Source: Lawsonibacter sp.
GTDB lineage: Bacteria > Bacillota > Clostridia > Oscillospirales > Oscillospiraceae
Direction: 5' to 3'
Assembly (NCBI GenBank): GCA_022798855.1
Contig: JAAWNI010000057.1
Span: 1 to 11,221 of the forward strand
DNA: 11,221 bases
Part shown: positions 1 through 6,273 of the stretch, in pieces
How the letters are laid out: every line of letters starts with the position of its first letter
Numbering within the stretch: the first letter of the stretch is position 1
The notes under the pieces: generated by a model
What the model was told of the DNA's origin: nothing
The model's database searches: none
The model's input: only the letters and a program-made list of their open reading frames with translations
Program-made: the position numbers and the translations under genes

Positions 1-165
1 ATCCCGAAATGCAAAAGGCAGCACAAGCAGAATAAGCAGAAAAGTCGTGTATAGGATTGGCTCCATACGAACATCATAAAGGAAATACATAAAGACATTG
101 CATACAATCAATCCACAAAATACAACCATTTCCCTCTCGTGTTTTGTGGTTGGTCGCGCTTCCAT
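1..165 (-). CDS. Partial membrane protein, possibly sensor histidine kinase N-terminus
   Basis: An open frame enters from the left edge, so only the N-terminal 55 codons are visible. From the internal Met at 129 they encode two hydrophobic helices (about residues 2-19 and 24-41) joined by a short turn with YDVRMEP. This two-helix hairpin near the N-terminus resembles the sensor part of BceS-type (intramembrane-sensing) histidine kinases, but no kinase domain is in view, so that is inference. The start is unclear: the ATG at 165 has no ribosome site and overlaps a TATAAT box, while the ATG at 129 has GAGAGGG only two bases upstream. The region is much more AT-rich than the rest of the window. 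No response regulator gene precedes it, though such kinases normally follow one, so this may be a remnant or a transferred gene. Confidence 0.45.
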   Translation of the reverse strand, partial: MEARPTTKHEREMVVFCGLIVCNVFMYFLYDVRMEPILYTTFLLILLVLPFAFRD

Positions 166-172
166 TATAACA
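164..172 (-). promoter_or_regulatory. Candidate extended -10 element
   Basis: Read on the minus strand this is TGTTATAAT, an extended -10 (TGN plus TATAAT). No good -35 lies 17 bp upstream (AAAGAA). It would drive the partial membrane gene and, if used, would force translation to start at the ATG at 129, because the -10 overlaps the upstream ATG at 165. Confidence 0.35.
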
Positions 173-234
173 CTTGAGGCTATGCCTTCTTTATTTGCCT
201 TTTTTCAGATTTGCTCATTTATAGATATGATATA

Positions 235-397
235 AGAACCTGTATTCATAATCGAAAATGCTGGATGGACGAGGAATTTTGCCGCCCTGCAAGGCAAAAA
301 ATCACAGGAATCCTTTGTGGATTTCAGGATTTTTTAACGCCGCAAGGCGGCAAAAGGCCCGTCCAGACGGTCGTTTGAGATTGTGAATACAGGTTCT
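235..397. repeat. 163-bp palindromic MITE-like repeat, copy 1
   Basis: The ends are inverted repeats: AGAACCTGTATTCATAATC at 235-253 and its reverse complement with one change at 379-397. Inside, the left half (TTTTGCCGCC, GCAAGGC, AAAAAATC) pairs imperfectly with the right half (GATTTTTT, GCAAGGCGGCAAAA, CGTCCA). An apex hairpin AATCC-TTTGT-GGATT sits at 309-323. The whole element can therefore fold into one long imperfect hairpin. It has no ORF of its own. A second, 96 percent identical copy lies at 11069-11221 in the same orientation. TA precedes both copies, which could reflect a TA target, but no clean target duplication is visible. It could act as a mobile miniature element, a two-way terminator, or both. 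Confidence 0.85.
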
Positions 398-765
398 AAA
401 TTGTCCAAGTGAAGAACGAGCGCGATTTTACTACATTGTATTCTGTTTTTAGGAAAATCGGAGGTATACCTCAAAGCAACAATTTCCGTTTAATTTCTAC
501 ACTGTCAACAGCTCCAAAATGTCCGGAAAAGCTGCCGCAGGAAAGGGTGAGGGAGGGAACCACGAGACACCCACGCCTGGGCCGGAGACTCTGCCCCGGC
601 CCCGTGGCGCGGCCCGCGCTGAAAAGGCAGGGATTGTCTATCTCAAACTTTCAGAGATGTTCCCATCCCAAGGCCATCCTTTCAGTGTGTGGAGTGACGC
701 GGAAGTGAACGAGCTTTTGCGGCATCCGCTGTGCATATTTCCATTTTTCAAACGGTGCCTAACAT
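398..765. other. Intergenic region with inverted repeats, no convincing gene
   Basis: This stretch lies between the repeat and the dpaB terminator. The short open frames across it have no recognisable protein features and no good start context. Two structures stand out. A perfect 12-bp palindrome, GAGGTATACCTC, lies at 461-472 in AT-rich sequence and could be an operator. A strong GC-rich stem lies at 571-607 (CCACG, then GGGCCGG, pairing with CCGGCCC, then CGTGG). On the minus strand a TTGACA occurs near 510, but no matching -10 follows at the right distance. It could hold a small RNA or decayed mobile sequence. I recognise no known RNA family. Confidence 0.4.
571..607. other. GC-rich stem-loop
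   Basis: CCACG (571-575) and GGGCCGG (579-585) pair with CCGGCCC (596-602) and CGTGG (603-607), leaving a 10-base loop and a 3-base bulge. No T-run follows on either strand, so it does not look like a simple terminator. It may be part of an unannotated structured RNA or an old palindromic repeat. Confidence 0.5.
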
Positions 766-787
766 AAAATGGCCTGCTTTTTGGCCA
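766..787 (-). terminator. Probable terminator of dpaAB
   Basis: On the minus strand, 17 bp past the dpaB stop codon, the sequence forms TGGCC, an 8-base A-rich loop, then GGCCA followed by TTTTATG. A short GC stem followed by a short U-tract fits a modest intrinsic terminator. The stem is only 5 bp, so strength is uncertain. Confidence 0.5.
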
Positions 788-803
788 GGTTCTGAAAATA
801 GGA

Positions 804-1382
804 TTATGCCCTCAGCAGAATGGGCTGGAGCTGTCTGCCCTCCAGGGCTGCCTGGGCGGCGTCGGCCACCAGGGAGAAGTCGGCCACCAGGGAGGTGGGT
901 TTTTTCTCGAAGTCGTCCTGTCCAAAGGGGACAAAGTAGATGTATTTCCGTGGGAGGAGGGCGCCGATGCTGGCGGCGGAGGCGGCCAGGCCGTCGTTGG
1001 TGGAGGGGGCGATGAGCAGGGGCCGGCAGTTGCGCAGGTGGGCTTTGGCGGCCATGGTGACGCTGGTGTCGGTGACTCCAGCGGCCAGCTTGCCCAGGGT
1101 GTTTCCAGTGCAGGGACAGATAATCAGCAGGTCCAGCAGCTGCTTGGGCCCGATGGGCTCCGCCGCCTGGACGGTGGAGATCACCCGGCAGTCGCAGATG
1201 CGCTCCATCTCCCGCATCAGGTCGTGGGCGCGGCCGAAGCGGGTATCGGTGTCGGCCACTGCCTGGGAGACGATGGGGACCACTTTGGCGAACCGGGCTT
1301 TCACCTGTTCCAGGGCCTCCATAGCTTTATCGTGGGTGCAGAAGGAGCCGCATACCGCGAATCCGACAGTTTTGTCTTCCAA
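804..1382 (-). CDS. dpaB: Dipicolinate synthase subunit B
   Basis: DpaB (SpoVFB) is the flavoprotein-like subunit of dipicolinate synthase. With DpaA it oxidises dihydrodipicolinate from the lysine pathway to dipicolinic acid, made in the mother cell and loaded into the spore core with calcium. The 192-residue length fits the family. The N-terminus (VGFAVCGSFCTHDKAM) matches the flavoprotein-fold opening typical of SpoVFB. The central IICPCTGNTLGKLAAGVTD and the later PLLIAPSTNDGL are the flavin-site-like loops of that fold. The start is a TTG at 1382 with AAGGAAG about 8 bases upstream. The next in-frame Met would cut the nucleotide-fold N-terminus. It lies 63 bp downstream of dpaA on the same strand, almost certainly one operon. 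Confidence 0.93.
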   Translation of the reverse strand: MEDKTVGFAVCGSFCTHDKAMEALEQVKARFAKVVPIVSQAVADTDTRFGRAHDLMREMERICDCRVISTVQAAEPIGPKQLLDLLIICPCTGNTLGKLAAGVTDTSVTMAAKAHLRNCRPLLIAPSTNDGLAASAASIGALLPRKYIYFVPFGQDDFEKKPTSLVADFSLVADAAQAALEGRQLQPILLRA

Positions 1383-1414
1383 TGAAAAATCTTCCTTTCT
1401 ATCAAAAACGGGGA

Positions 1415-1435
1415 GGGCCGGCCAAAGGCCGACCC
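1415..1435 (-). other. Intercistronic stem-loop between dpaA and dpaB
   Basis: In the RNA, GGGUCGGCC pairs over 9 bp (one G-U) with GGCCGGCCC around a UUU loop. UCCCCGUUUUUG follows, so a U-run sits 5 bases after the stem. It could be a weak terminator or attenuator that lowers dpaB relative to dpaA, or an mRNA-stabilising hairpin. Confidence 0.5.
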
Positions 1436-1445
1436 AAACAGCCCA

Positions 1446-2321
1446 TTACATTCCAATTTCCCGCAGCATATTATAGATGGTGTTCCGGATGGCCGCGCCG
1501 GCGGTGACGGGGGCCACCTTGCCAGGGAGGGACAGGGCCCAGACCACGGTGAGCCCCAGCTCGCCCGCCGCGGCCAGGTCCACGCCTCCGGGCTTGGAGG
1601 CCAGATCCAGGATCAGGCAGTCGGGCTTGACGTCCTCCAGGGCCTCCCGGCCCAGCACCCGGGCGGGGACGGTGTTGACGATCAGGTCGTAGCCGCACAG
1701 CCAGCCCTCCAGCTGGGCGAGGTGCTCCCCGCCGAAGCCCATGGCCTGGGCCCAGGCCAGCTGGCCATACTTCCGGACGGCCACGCTCACGCTGGCCCCC
1801 AGGGCCTGGAAGCGCTGGGCGGTGAGCCGGCCCACCCGTCCAAAGCCGATGACCAGCACCTTGGAGCCGTGGATGGTGATGGGCAGGTGCTCCATGGCCA
1901 GCTGGACGGCCCCCTCCGCCGTGGGGACGGCGTTGGCTACCGCCAGCTCCTCCCGGGCGAAATAGTCGTGGATGGCCAGGCCCCGCCGCCGGGCCAGCTC
2001 CGCCGACTCCTCATCGACCCGTCCGCCGCAGAGGAACGAATGGGGGGAGAACTGGTCTAAAATGGGGGCGAGGGGGTAGGCGGACGAAGCGAGGGGGGCG
2101 TTGAGCAGGCCGGCCCCGTTGCTGATCGTGAGGGGGAGGACGACGCAGTCGGCCATATCCGCCCGGGCCAGGGTGGACTCGGCGGCCAGGCCGGGGATGT
2201 CCGCCTGGGGCGGGCCCAGGGCGTAAGTATGGACGGTGTGGCCGTCCTCGGCCAGGAGCTGGGCCAGTTTGGCCTGCCGCAGGTCGCCGCCCACCACCCA
2301 GATGTTTAATTCGTGTTTCAT
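1446..2321 (-). CDS. dpaA: Dipicolinate synthase subunit A
   Basis: DpaA (SpoVFA) is the dinucleotide-binding dehydrogenase-like subunit of dipicolinate synthase, acting in the mother cell late in sporulation. The 291-residue protein is close to the B. subtilis length of about 297. The N-terminus (NIWVVGGDLRQAKLAQLL) carries the family's GGD-RQ opening. A Rossmann glycine motif, KVLVIGFGRVGRLTAQ, occurs at about residues 158-173, and DLASKPGG near the C-terminus is typical of the family. I place the start at the ATG at 2321 because GGAGG lies 5 bases upstream and homology begins there. A 29-codon upstream extension in the same frame is proline-rich and unlikely. It is divergent from the DUF3343 gene and leads dpaB. 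Confidence 0.95.
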   Translation of the reverse strand: MKHELNIWVVGGDLRQAKLAQLLAEDGHTVHTYALGPPQADIPGLAAESTLARADMADCVVLPLTISNGAGLLNAPLASSAYPLAPILDQFSPHSFLCGGRVDEESAELARRRGLAIHDYFAREELAVANAVPTAEGAVQLAMEHLPITIHGSKVLVIGFGRVGRLTAQRFQALGASVSVAVRKYGQLAWAQAMGFGGEHLAQLEGWLCGYDLIVNTVPARVLGREALEDVKPDCLILDLASKPGGVDLAAAGELGLTVVWALSLPGKVAPVTAGAAIRNTIYNMLREIGM

Positions 2322-2334
2322 AACAACCTCCAGA

Positions 2335-2353
2335 ACCGCCCAGGGAGGGCGGT
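2335..2353 (-). other. Hairpin in the dpaA leader
   Basis: A perfect 7-bp stem, ACCGCCC and GGGCGGT, around a 5-base loop ends 3 bases before the GGAGG ribosome site of dpaA. It would be in the mRNA if transcription starts at the candidate promoter just upstream, and could affect translation or stability. Confidence 0.5.
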
Positions 2354-2366
2354 GAGTTTCTACTCC

Positions 2367-2396
2367 CATTGTATGGGGGAGGAGGGGCGGTGGTGC
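2367..2396 (-). promoter_or_regulatory. Candidate sigma-K promoter of dpaAB
   Basis: On the minus strand, GCACC (2396-2392) and CATACAATG (2375-2367) match the sigma-K pattern of AC, then about 16-17 bases, then CATANNNTA, except for the last base. The spacing from AC to CATA is 17. Transcription of the dipicolinate synthase operon by sigma-K in the mother cell is established in Bacillus; assignment here is inference from a short motif. Confidence 0.4.
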
Positions 2397-2445
2397 GGAG
2401 GGGCACAAAAGAGGGGCAGTGCATAGACTGGTTGCGAGGGGGGAA

Positions 2446-2462
2446 CGGAAGTTTCCCTTCCG
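2446..2462. other. Short hairpin upstream of the DUF3343 gene
   Basis: CGGAAG (2446-2451) and CTTCCG (2457-2462) form a 6-bp perfect stem with loop TTTCC, about 30 bases before the ribosome site of the next gene. No convincing -10/-35 pair is visible between the two divergent genes for the plus-strand direction, so the promoter of that operon is unassigned. Confidence 0.35.
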
Positions 2463-2506
2463 GCAATTTCTGCGGGGCGGGCGCGCCCCAGGAAAGGAAC
2501 CATGCC

Positions 2507-2761
2507 ATGCTCTATTATTTAATTGTATGCCGTTCGCTGACCTACGCCCAGCGCACCGCCGCGGCGCTGGAGCGGGCGGGCATTACCGCCCGGGTGCTCC
2601 GCTCCCCCAAAAGCATCGCGGGGGAGGGGTGCAGCCATTCGGTCAAGATTTCCCAGCGGAACCTACCCGACTCCCTGCGCATTCTGCGCCAGGTGGGGCT
2701 GGCGCCCAAGCGGATCTATATCACCGCGGGGGACGGGAGCTATCAGGAGGTGGCGCTGTGA
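2507..2761 (+). CDS. DUF3343 family, putative Se/S carrier-like protein
   Basis: This 84-residue protein matches DUF3343, a small family described as putative selenium/sulfur carrier-like proteins. The fold opens with YYLIVCRSLTYAQRTAAALE and has a conserved cysteine (Cys42) in GEGCSHSVKI; Cys8 is also present. The ending KRIYITAGDGSYQEV is typical. The start at 2507 is the ATG with GGAAAGG 9 bases upstream. A longer frame to the left reads through GC-rich leader and is not supported. The stop overlaps the start of the desulfurase-like gene by 4 bp (GTGA), so the two are probably translationally coupled. The pairing suggests Cys42 accepts persulfide or selenide from that enzyme. This role is inference; the family is not firmly characterised. 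Confidence 0.85.
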   Translation: MLYYLIVCRSLTYAQRTAAALERAGITARVLRSPKSIAGEGCSHSVKISQRNLPDSLRILRQVGLAPKRIYITAGDGSYQEVAL

Positions 2762-3870
2762 TCTATCTGGACAGTGCCGCCACCACGATGCAAAAGCCGG
2801 CCTCGGTGGCCACCGCTTCCGCCTGGGCCATCAACCACCTGGCCAGCCCCGGCCGGGGAGGGCATCAGCCCGCCATGGACGCGGCCGAGCGGGCCTTTAC
2901 CTGCCGGGAGGCGGCGGCCCGGCTGTTCCATGTGGGGGACCCGGAGCGGGTGGTGTTCACCTTCAACGCCACCCACGGCCTGAACATCGCCATCAAGACC
3001 CTGGCCCGCCCGGGGAGCCGGGTGGTAATCTCCGGCTATGAGCACAACGCCGTGACCCGGCCCCTGTACGCCATGGATGTGCGGCTGAGGGTGGCCAGAA
3101 GCCCCCTCTTTGACCAGAGGGCCGCTCTGGAGTCCTTCCGCCGGGAGCTGGACCAGGGCTCCGGCCTGGCGGTATGCACCCATGTGTCCAACGTCTTCGG
3201 CTTTATCCTGCCTATTGAGGAGATCGCCGCCCTGTGCCGGGAGCGGGGGGTGCCCCTGATTGTGGACGCCTCCCAATCCGCCGGCTGTCTGCCCCTGGAC
3301 TTTGAAGCCCTGGGGGCGGCCTTCGCCGCCATGCCGGGCCACAAGGGGCTGTACGGCCCCCAGGGGACCGGGCTGCTGCTGTGCGGCGCGGACCCCGCCC
3401 CTCTGATGGAGGGGGGCACGGGCAGCGAGTCCAAGCGGCAGGCTATGCCCGGCTTCCTCCCCGACCGCCTGGAAGCGGGCACCCACAATATCGCCGGGAT
3501 CGCCGGCTTGCTGGAGGGCCTGCGCTTTCTGGAGCGCCGGGGGGTTGGGCCCATCGCTGCCGGGGAGGGCAGGCTGATCCGCCACATGGGGGAGGGCCTG
3601 CGGGCCATTCCCGGGGCGGAGGCCTTTCTCGCCCGGGACCCGGCCGCCCAGGCCGGGGTGCTCTCCTTCCGGCTGCGGGGCCGGGACTGCGAGGAGGTGG
3701 GGGAGCTGCTGGGCAGCCGGGGCATTGCCCTGCGGGCCGGCCTGCACTGCGCCCCCCTGGCCCACGAGACGGCGGGCACCCTGGAGACGGGCACCCTCCG
3801 GGCCAGCGTCTCCGCCTTCAACACCAGGCAGGAGGTGGACCAGTTCCTCCAGGCCCTCCAGGACCTTTGA
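2758..3870 (+). CDS. Cysteine desulfurase-family PLP enzyme (class V aminotransferase fold)
   Basis: The 370-residue protein is a PLP-dependent enzyme of the NifS/SufS/CsdB superfamily, which takes sulfur from cysteine (or selenium from selenocysteine) as an enzyme-bound persulfide. Visible landmarks are IYLDSAATT at the N-terminus, FNATHGLN at 69-76, THVSNVFG at 141-148, VDASQSAG at 169-176 (PLP-binding Asp170 and Gln173), the Schiff-base lysine Lys196 in MPGHKGLYGPQGTG, GTHNIAG at 241-247, the catalytic Cys331 in RAGLHCAP, and the substrate-binding Arg348. The RAGLHC form resembles SufS/CsdB-like group II enzymes. It starts at GTG 2758 with AGGAGG 7 bases upstream and overlaps the DUF3343 gene. 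I believe it belongs to the subfamily (TIGR01977-like) often linked to selenium metabolism. The true substrate is not shown by the sequence. Confidence 0.92.
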   Translation: MIYLDSAATTMQKPASVATASAWAINHLASPGRGGHQPAMDAAERAFTCREAAARLFHVGDPERVVFTFNATHGLNIAIKTLARPGSRVVISGYEHNAVTRPLYAMDVRLRVARSPLFDQRAALESFRRELDQGSGLAVCTHVSNVFGFILPIEEIAALCRERGVPLIVDASQSAGCLPLDFEALGAAFAAMPGHKGLYGPQGTGLLLCGADPAPLMEGGTGSESKRQAMPGFLPDRLEAGTHNIAGIAGLLEGLRFLERRGVGPIAAGEGRLIRHMGEGLRAIPGAEAFLARDPAAQAGVLSFRLRGRDCEEVGELLGSRGIALRAGLHCAPLAHETAGTLETGTLRASVSAFNTRQEVDQFLQALQDL

Positions 3871-3889
3871 GAATCCGCATTCACAATCT
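3870..3889. repeat. Possible solo end of the palindromic repeat
   Basis: AGAATCCGCATTCACAATCT matches the outward-facing end of the 163-bp element (right end, read inward) at 17 of 20 positions. Like the copy at 11069 it begins on the last base of a stop codon. No matching second end is found nearby, so it would be a relic. Chance similarity is possible. Confidence 0.4.
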
Positions 3890-3900
3890 AAAAAGTGGTG

Positions 3901-3981
3901 GGGCCTCCCCTGGCCAGAGAACATCCGCCCTCCGGGACCCGGCGGCTGCCGGTTTGAGGGCGCTGTGGCCAGGGGAAGCCC
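3901..3981. repeat. Long GC-rich palindrome in the spacer before cdaA
   Basis: GGGCCTCCCCTGGCCAGAG at 3901-3919 pairs with 3963-3981 at 17 of 19 positions. An inner pair, CGCCCTC (3926-3932) and GAGGGCG (3956-3962), extends the fold, and the tip contains further CCGG repeats. The whole 81 bp can form one hairpin. It lies after the desulfurase stop and before the cdaA promoter, so it may terminate or insulate, though no T-run follows. It differs in sequence from the 163-bp repeat. Confidence 0.7.
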
Positions 3982-4052
3982 GCGTTTTCACCGACAGGAT
4001 TCGACACCGTTGGAGCACCGCAAAATTTTCGTCCGGGAATGAATCTTTTTGG

Positions 4053-4081
4053 TTGCCAAGCGGGTTGAAATATCGTATAAT
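4053..4081 (+). promoter_or_regulatory. Sigma-A-type promoter of cdaA operon
   Basis: TTGCCA at 4053-4058, a 17-bp spacer, and a perfect TATAAT at 4076-4081 sit in an AT-rich stretch. Transcription would start near 4088, giving a leader of about 45 bases before cdaA. It is the best promoter in the window. Confidence 0.8.
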
Positions 4082-4131
4082 AGCAAAATGAAATAGTTTG
4101 CTTCCTCAACTTTGGAAATGAGGTGAGTCCT

Positions 4132-5022
4132 GTGGCGGAGCTGTTCCATGGCTTTCAGATGTTCTTTCAGTCCACCTTTCCGCTGCTCCAGATTCAGCTG
4201 GCCGACGTGGTTGACATCGCGATTTTGTCCTTTATCGTCTACAAGCTGCTGTGGATGCTGGGGAAAACCAGCTCCGGCCGGGTGATGTGGGGCCTGCTGC
4301 TTCTGATGGCCGCTATGGCCCTGTCCTCCTTCTTCAAGCTCACCGCCACCAGCTTCCTGCTGGATAAGCTGGTAATCCAGGGCATCGTGGTGCTGGTGGT
4401 GCTGTTTCAGCCGGAGATCCGCCGCTTTTTGGAGCGGATGGGCAGCGGCCGGCTGGGCCTGGTCTTCACCTCCGCCAAGGAGGCGGGGGAGGAGCTGGAA
4501 ACGGCCATCGACCAGACGGTGGAGGCCTACGGGGACCTGTCCCGGGACAAGGTGGGGGCGCTGATGGTCTTTGAGCGGCAGGACCTGCTGGACGACGAGG
4601 TCAAGACGGGCACCGCCCTGGACTGCGGCGTGTCCAGTGAGCTTTTGAAAAACATCTTTTGGAACAAGGCCCCCCTCCACGACGGCGCCGTGATCGTCCG
4701 GAAGGGCCGGATTGTGGGGGCGGGCTGCATGCTCCCCCTGTCGGGCAACGTGAACCTGAGCCGGGACCTGGGGATGCGCCACCGGGCGGGCATCGGCATG
4801 AGCGAGCACTGCGACGCCGTGGTGGCCATCGTCTCTGAGGAGACGGGCTCCATCTCGGTGGCGGTGGGCGGGATGCTCAAGCGGCATCTGGCCCCGGAGA
4901 CTCTGGAGCGCCTGCTGCGCAATGAGCTGCTCAACGACAAGGAGGAGGAGAAAAAGAGCGGCCAGCTCCCCCTGCTGGGGCTGCTGACCGGCGGCAGAAA
5001 AGAGGAGGATGACGGGTTATGA
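4132..5022 (+). CDS. cdaA: Diadenylate cyclase CdaA
   Basis: CdaA joins two ATP molecules into the second messenger c-di-AMP at the membrane, controlling potassium/osmolyte uptake and cell wall balance. The 296-residue protein has three N-terminal membrane helices (about 24-43, 51-68, 76-95), a linker coil, and the DAC domain. The catalytic DGA motif is at 184-186 (APLHDGAVIV) and the RHR motif at 216-218 (MRHRAGIGMSE), followed by VSEETGSISVA. I choose GTG 4132 because GAGGTGA lies 5 bases upstream; a GTG at 4123 in the same frame overlaps that ribosome site. The stop overlaps the cdaR start. The C-terminal tail is charged and ends with a short hydrophobic LPLLGLLTGG. A strong promoter precedes it. 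Confidence 0.96.
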   Translation: MAELFHGFQMFFQSTFPLLQIQLADVVDIAILSFIVYKLLWMLGKTSSGRVMWGLLLLMAAMALSSFFKLTATSFLLDKLVIQGIVVLVVLFQPEIRRFLERMGSGRLGLVFTSAKEAGEELETAIDQTVEAYGDLSRDKVGALMVFERQDLLDDEVKTGTALDCGVSSELLKNIFWNKAPLHDGAVIVRKGRIVGAGCMLPLSGNVNLSRDLGMRHRAGIGMSEHCDAVVAIVSEETGSISVAVGGMLKRHLAPETLERLLRNELLNDKEEEKKSGQLPLLGLLTGGRKEEDDGL

Positions 5023-6248
5023 TGGGACGGCTGCTGGGAAAACGGTGGATTTGCATGCTCCTCTCCGTCCTCATCGCCTTCGCGTTCTGGCTTTACGTCC
5101 GGGCGGTGGAGGACCCCACGGGGACGACCGTCTTCCATAACGTGCGGGTCGAAACCGCGGGCACCAGCGTGCTGACCAGCCAGGGGCTGACAATCGCCGG
5201 CTTGTCCACCGAGCGGGTGGAGATCAAGGTGGAGGCGCCCACCAGCGTATTGAACAACCTGCGCCGCTACAGCGCCAATATCTATGTGCGGCTGGACGTC
5301 TCCCGCTGCGTGGAGGGGGAGAACAAGCTGGAGTGGAAGCCCACCCTCCCCACGAATTTTAATGTGGACGACGTCATCATTCAGGAGCAGTCCCCCGCCG
5401 CCATCACCGTGACGGTGGGCAAGCTGTACAGCAAGGCCTTCGACGTGGAATTCCAGCTGAACGGCCGGGTGGCCGAAAACTACCAGATGGGTACGCCCGC
5501 CATTGAGCCGGAGTCCGTGCTGGTCAGCGGGCCGGTGGAGCAGGTCAACCAGGTGGACCGTGTTGCGGCCATTCTGGAGGACAATGAATTGGACGAGCGC
5601 TTTGCCGGTGAGCTGCCCCTGACCCTTCTGGACCAGGAGGGCAATCCCCTTACGGACCTGGAGGTCACCCTCAGCGCTGATACAGCCTATGTGGTGGTCC
5701 CGGTGGTGGTGACAAAGGAGGTCAAGCTGACCGTTAATGTGCTGCCCGGCGGCGGCGCCACTGAGGACGACGCCCAGGTGGACATCGAACCGGGCACGAT
5801 TGTGGTTTCCGGGGCGGAGGCCGACCTGGAGGGGCTGGAGGAGATATCCCTGGGCAAGGTGAGCCTGTCTGAGATCAGGGACTCCAAATCCATCACCTTC
5901 CCCATTGTGCTGGACCCCAGCCTGGTCAATGAGAGCGGCCTGGACTCCGCTGAGGTCAAGGTCACCGTCCAGGGGCTGAGCACCGCCGTCTTCGCCGCCC
6001 GGAACATCACCACCACCCCGCCCCCCAACGGCCTCACCGCCGAGGTGGTCACCCAGAGCCTGGCCGTGACCATCCGGGGCCGGGCGGAGGACCTGGCCGG
6101 CATCGACGCCAGCCAGATCCGGGTGGTGGCCGACCTGTCCAACATCAGCACCCTGGGCACCCAGCAGGTGCCCGCCCGGGTCTATCTGGACAGCGTGGAC
6201 ACGGTAGGCGTGGTGGGCGACTACTCCATTGTGGTAAAATTGAGCTGA
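5019..6248 (+). CDS. cdaR: CdaA regulator CdaR (YbbR domain protein)
   Basis: CdaR is a membrane-anchored extracytoplasmic protein that binds and regulates CdaA. The 409-residue protein has a short basic N-terminus, one membrane helix at about 10-28 (with FAFWLYVRAVEDP, the usual YbbR opening), and then about four beta-rich YbbR repeats outside the membrane (roughly 35-135, 138-228, 232-322, 325-409). Each contains the typical pattern of strands ending in V-V or I-V pairs, for example SPAAITVTVGKLYSKAFDV. The start overlaps the cdaA stop in ATGA, with GAGGAGG 10 bases upstream, pointing to coupled translation. A second ATG directly follows at 5022. In most Firmicutes glmM comes next; here it does not. 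Confidence 0.94.
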   Translation: MMGRLLGKRWICMLLSVLIAFAFWLYVRAVEDPTGTTVFHNVRVETAGTSVLTSQGLTIAGLSTERVEIKVEAPTSVLNNLRRYSANIYVRLDVSRCVEGENKLEWKPTLPTNFNVDDVIIQEQSPAAITVTVGKLYSKAFDVEFQLNGRVAENYQMGTPAIEPESVLVSGPVEQVNQVDRVAAILEDNELDERFAGELPLTLLDQEGNPLTDLEVTLSADTAYVVVPVVVTKEVKLTVNVLPGGGATEDDAQVDIEPGTIVVSGAEADLEGLEEISLGKVSLSEIRDSKSITFPIVLDPSLVNESGLDSAEVKVTVQGLSTAVFAARNITTTPPPNGLTAEVVTQSLAVTIRGRAEDLAGIDASQIRVVADLSNISTLGTQQVPARVYLDSVDTVGVVGDYSIVVKLS

Positions 6249-6273
6249 TTTTGTATATGAGCGAGGCATTGTC

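Noticed and set aside
409..708. Small plus-strand ORF in the region after repeat copy 1
   Set aside because: Arg/Pro-rich product without any family feature, no ribosome site, and it crosses a sharp composition change and a hairpin.
940..1476. Plus-strand frames opposite dpaB
   Set aside because: dpaB is unambiguous on the minus strand and the plus-strand product shows no family features.
2743..3924. Long minus-strand open frame (393 codons) opposite the desulfurase-like gene
   Set aside because: It mirrors a well-supported gene in GC-rich DNA, where antisense frames stay open by chance; the product is low-complexity Gly/Gln/Pro/His-rich with no domain.
4123..4131. Upstream GTG as the cdaA start
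   Set aside because: It overlaps the GAGGTGA ribosome site that is ideally spaced for GTG 4132; it adds only three residues.
6229..6257. Possible promoter TTGTGG, 17 bp, TGTATA before the RseC-like gene
   Set aside because: Transcription would start about 10 bases before the ATG, cutting off the ribosome site; the -35 is also codons of cdaR.
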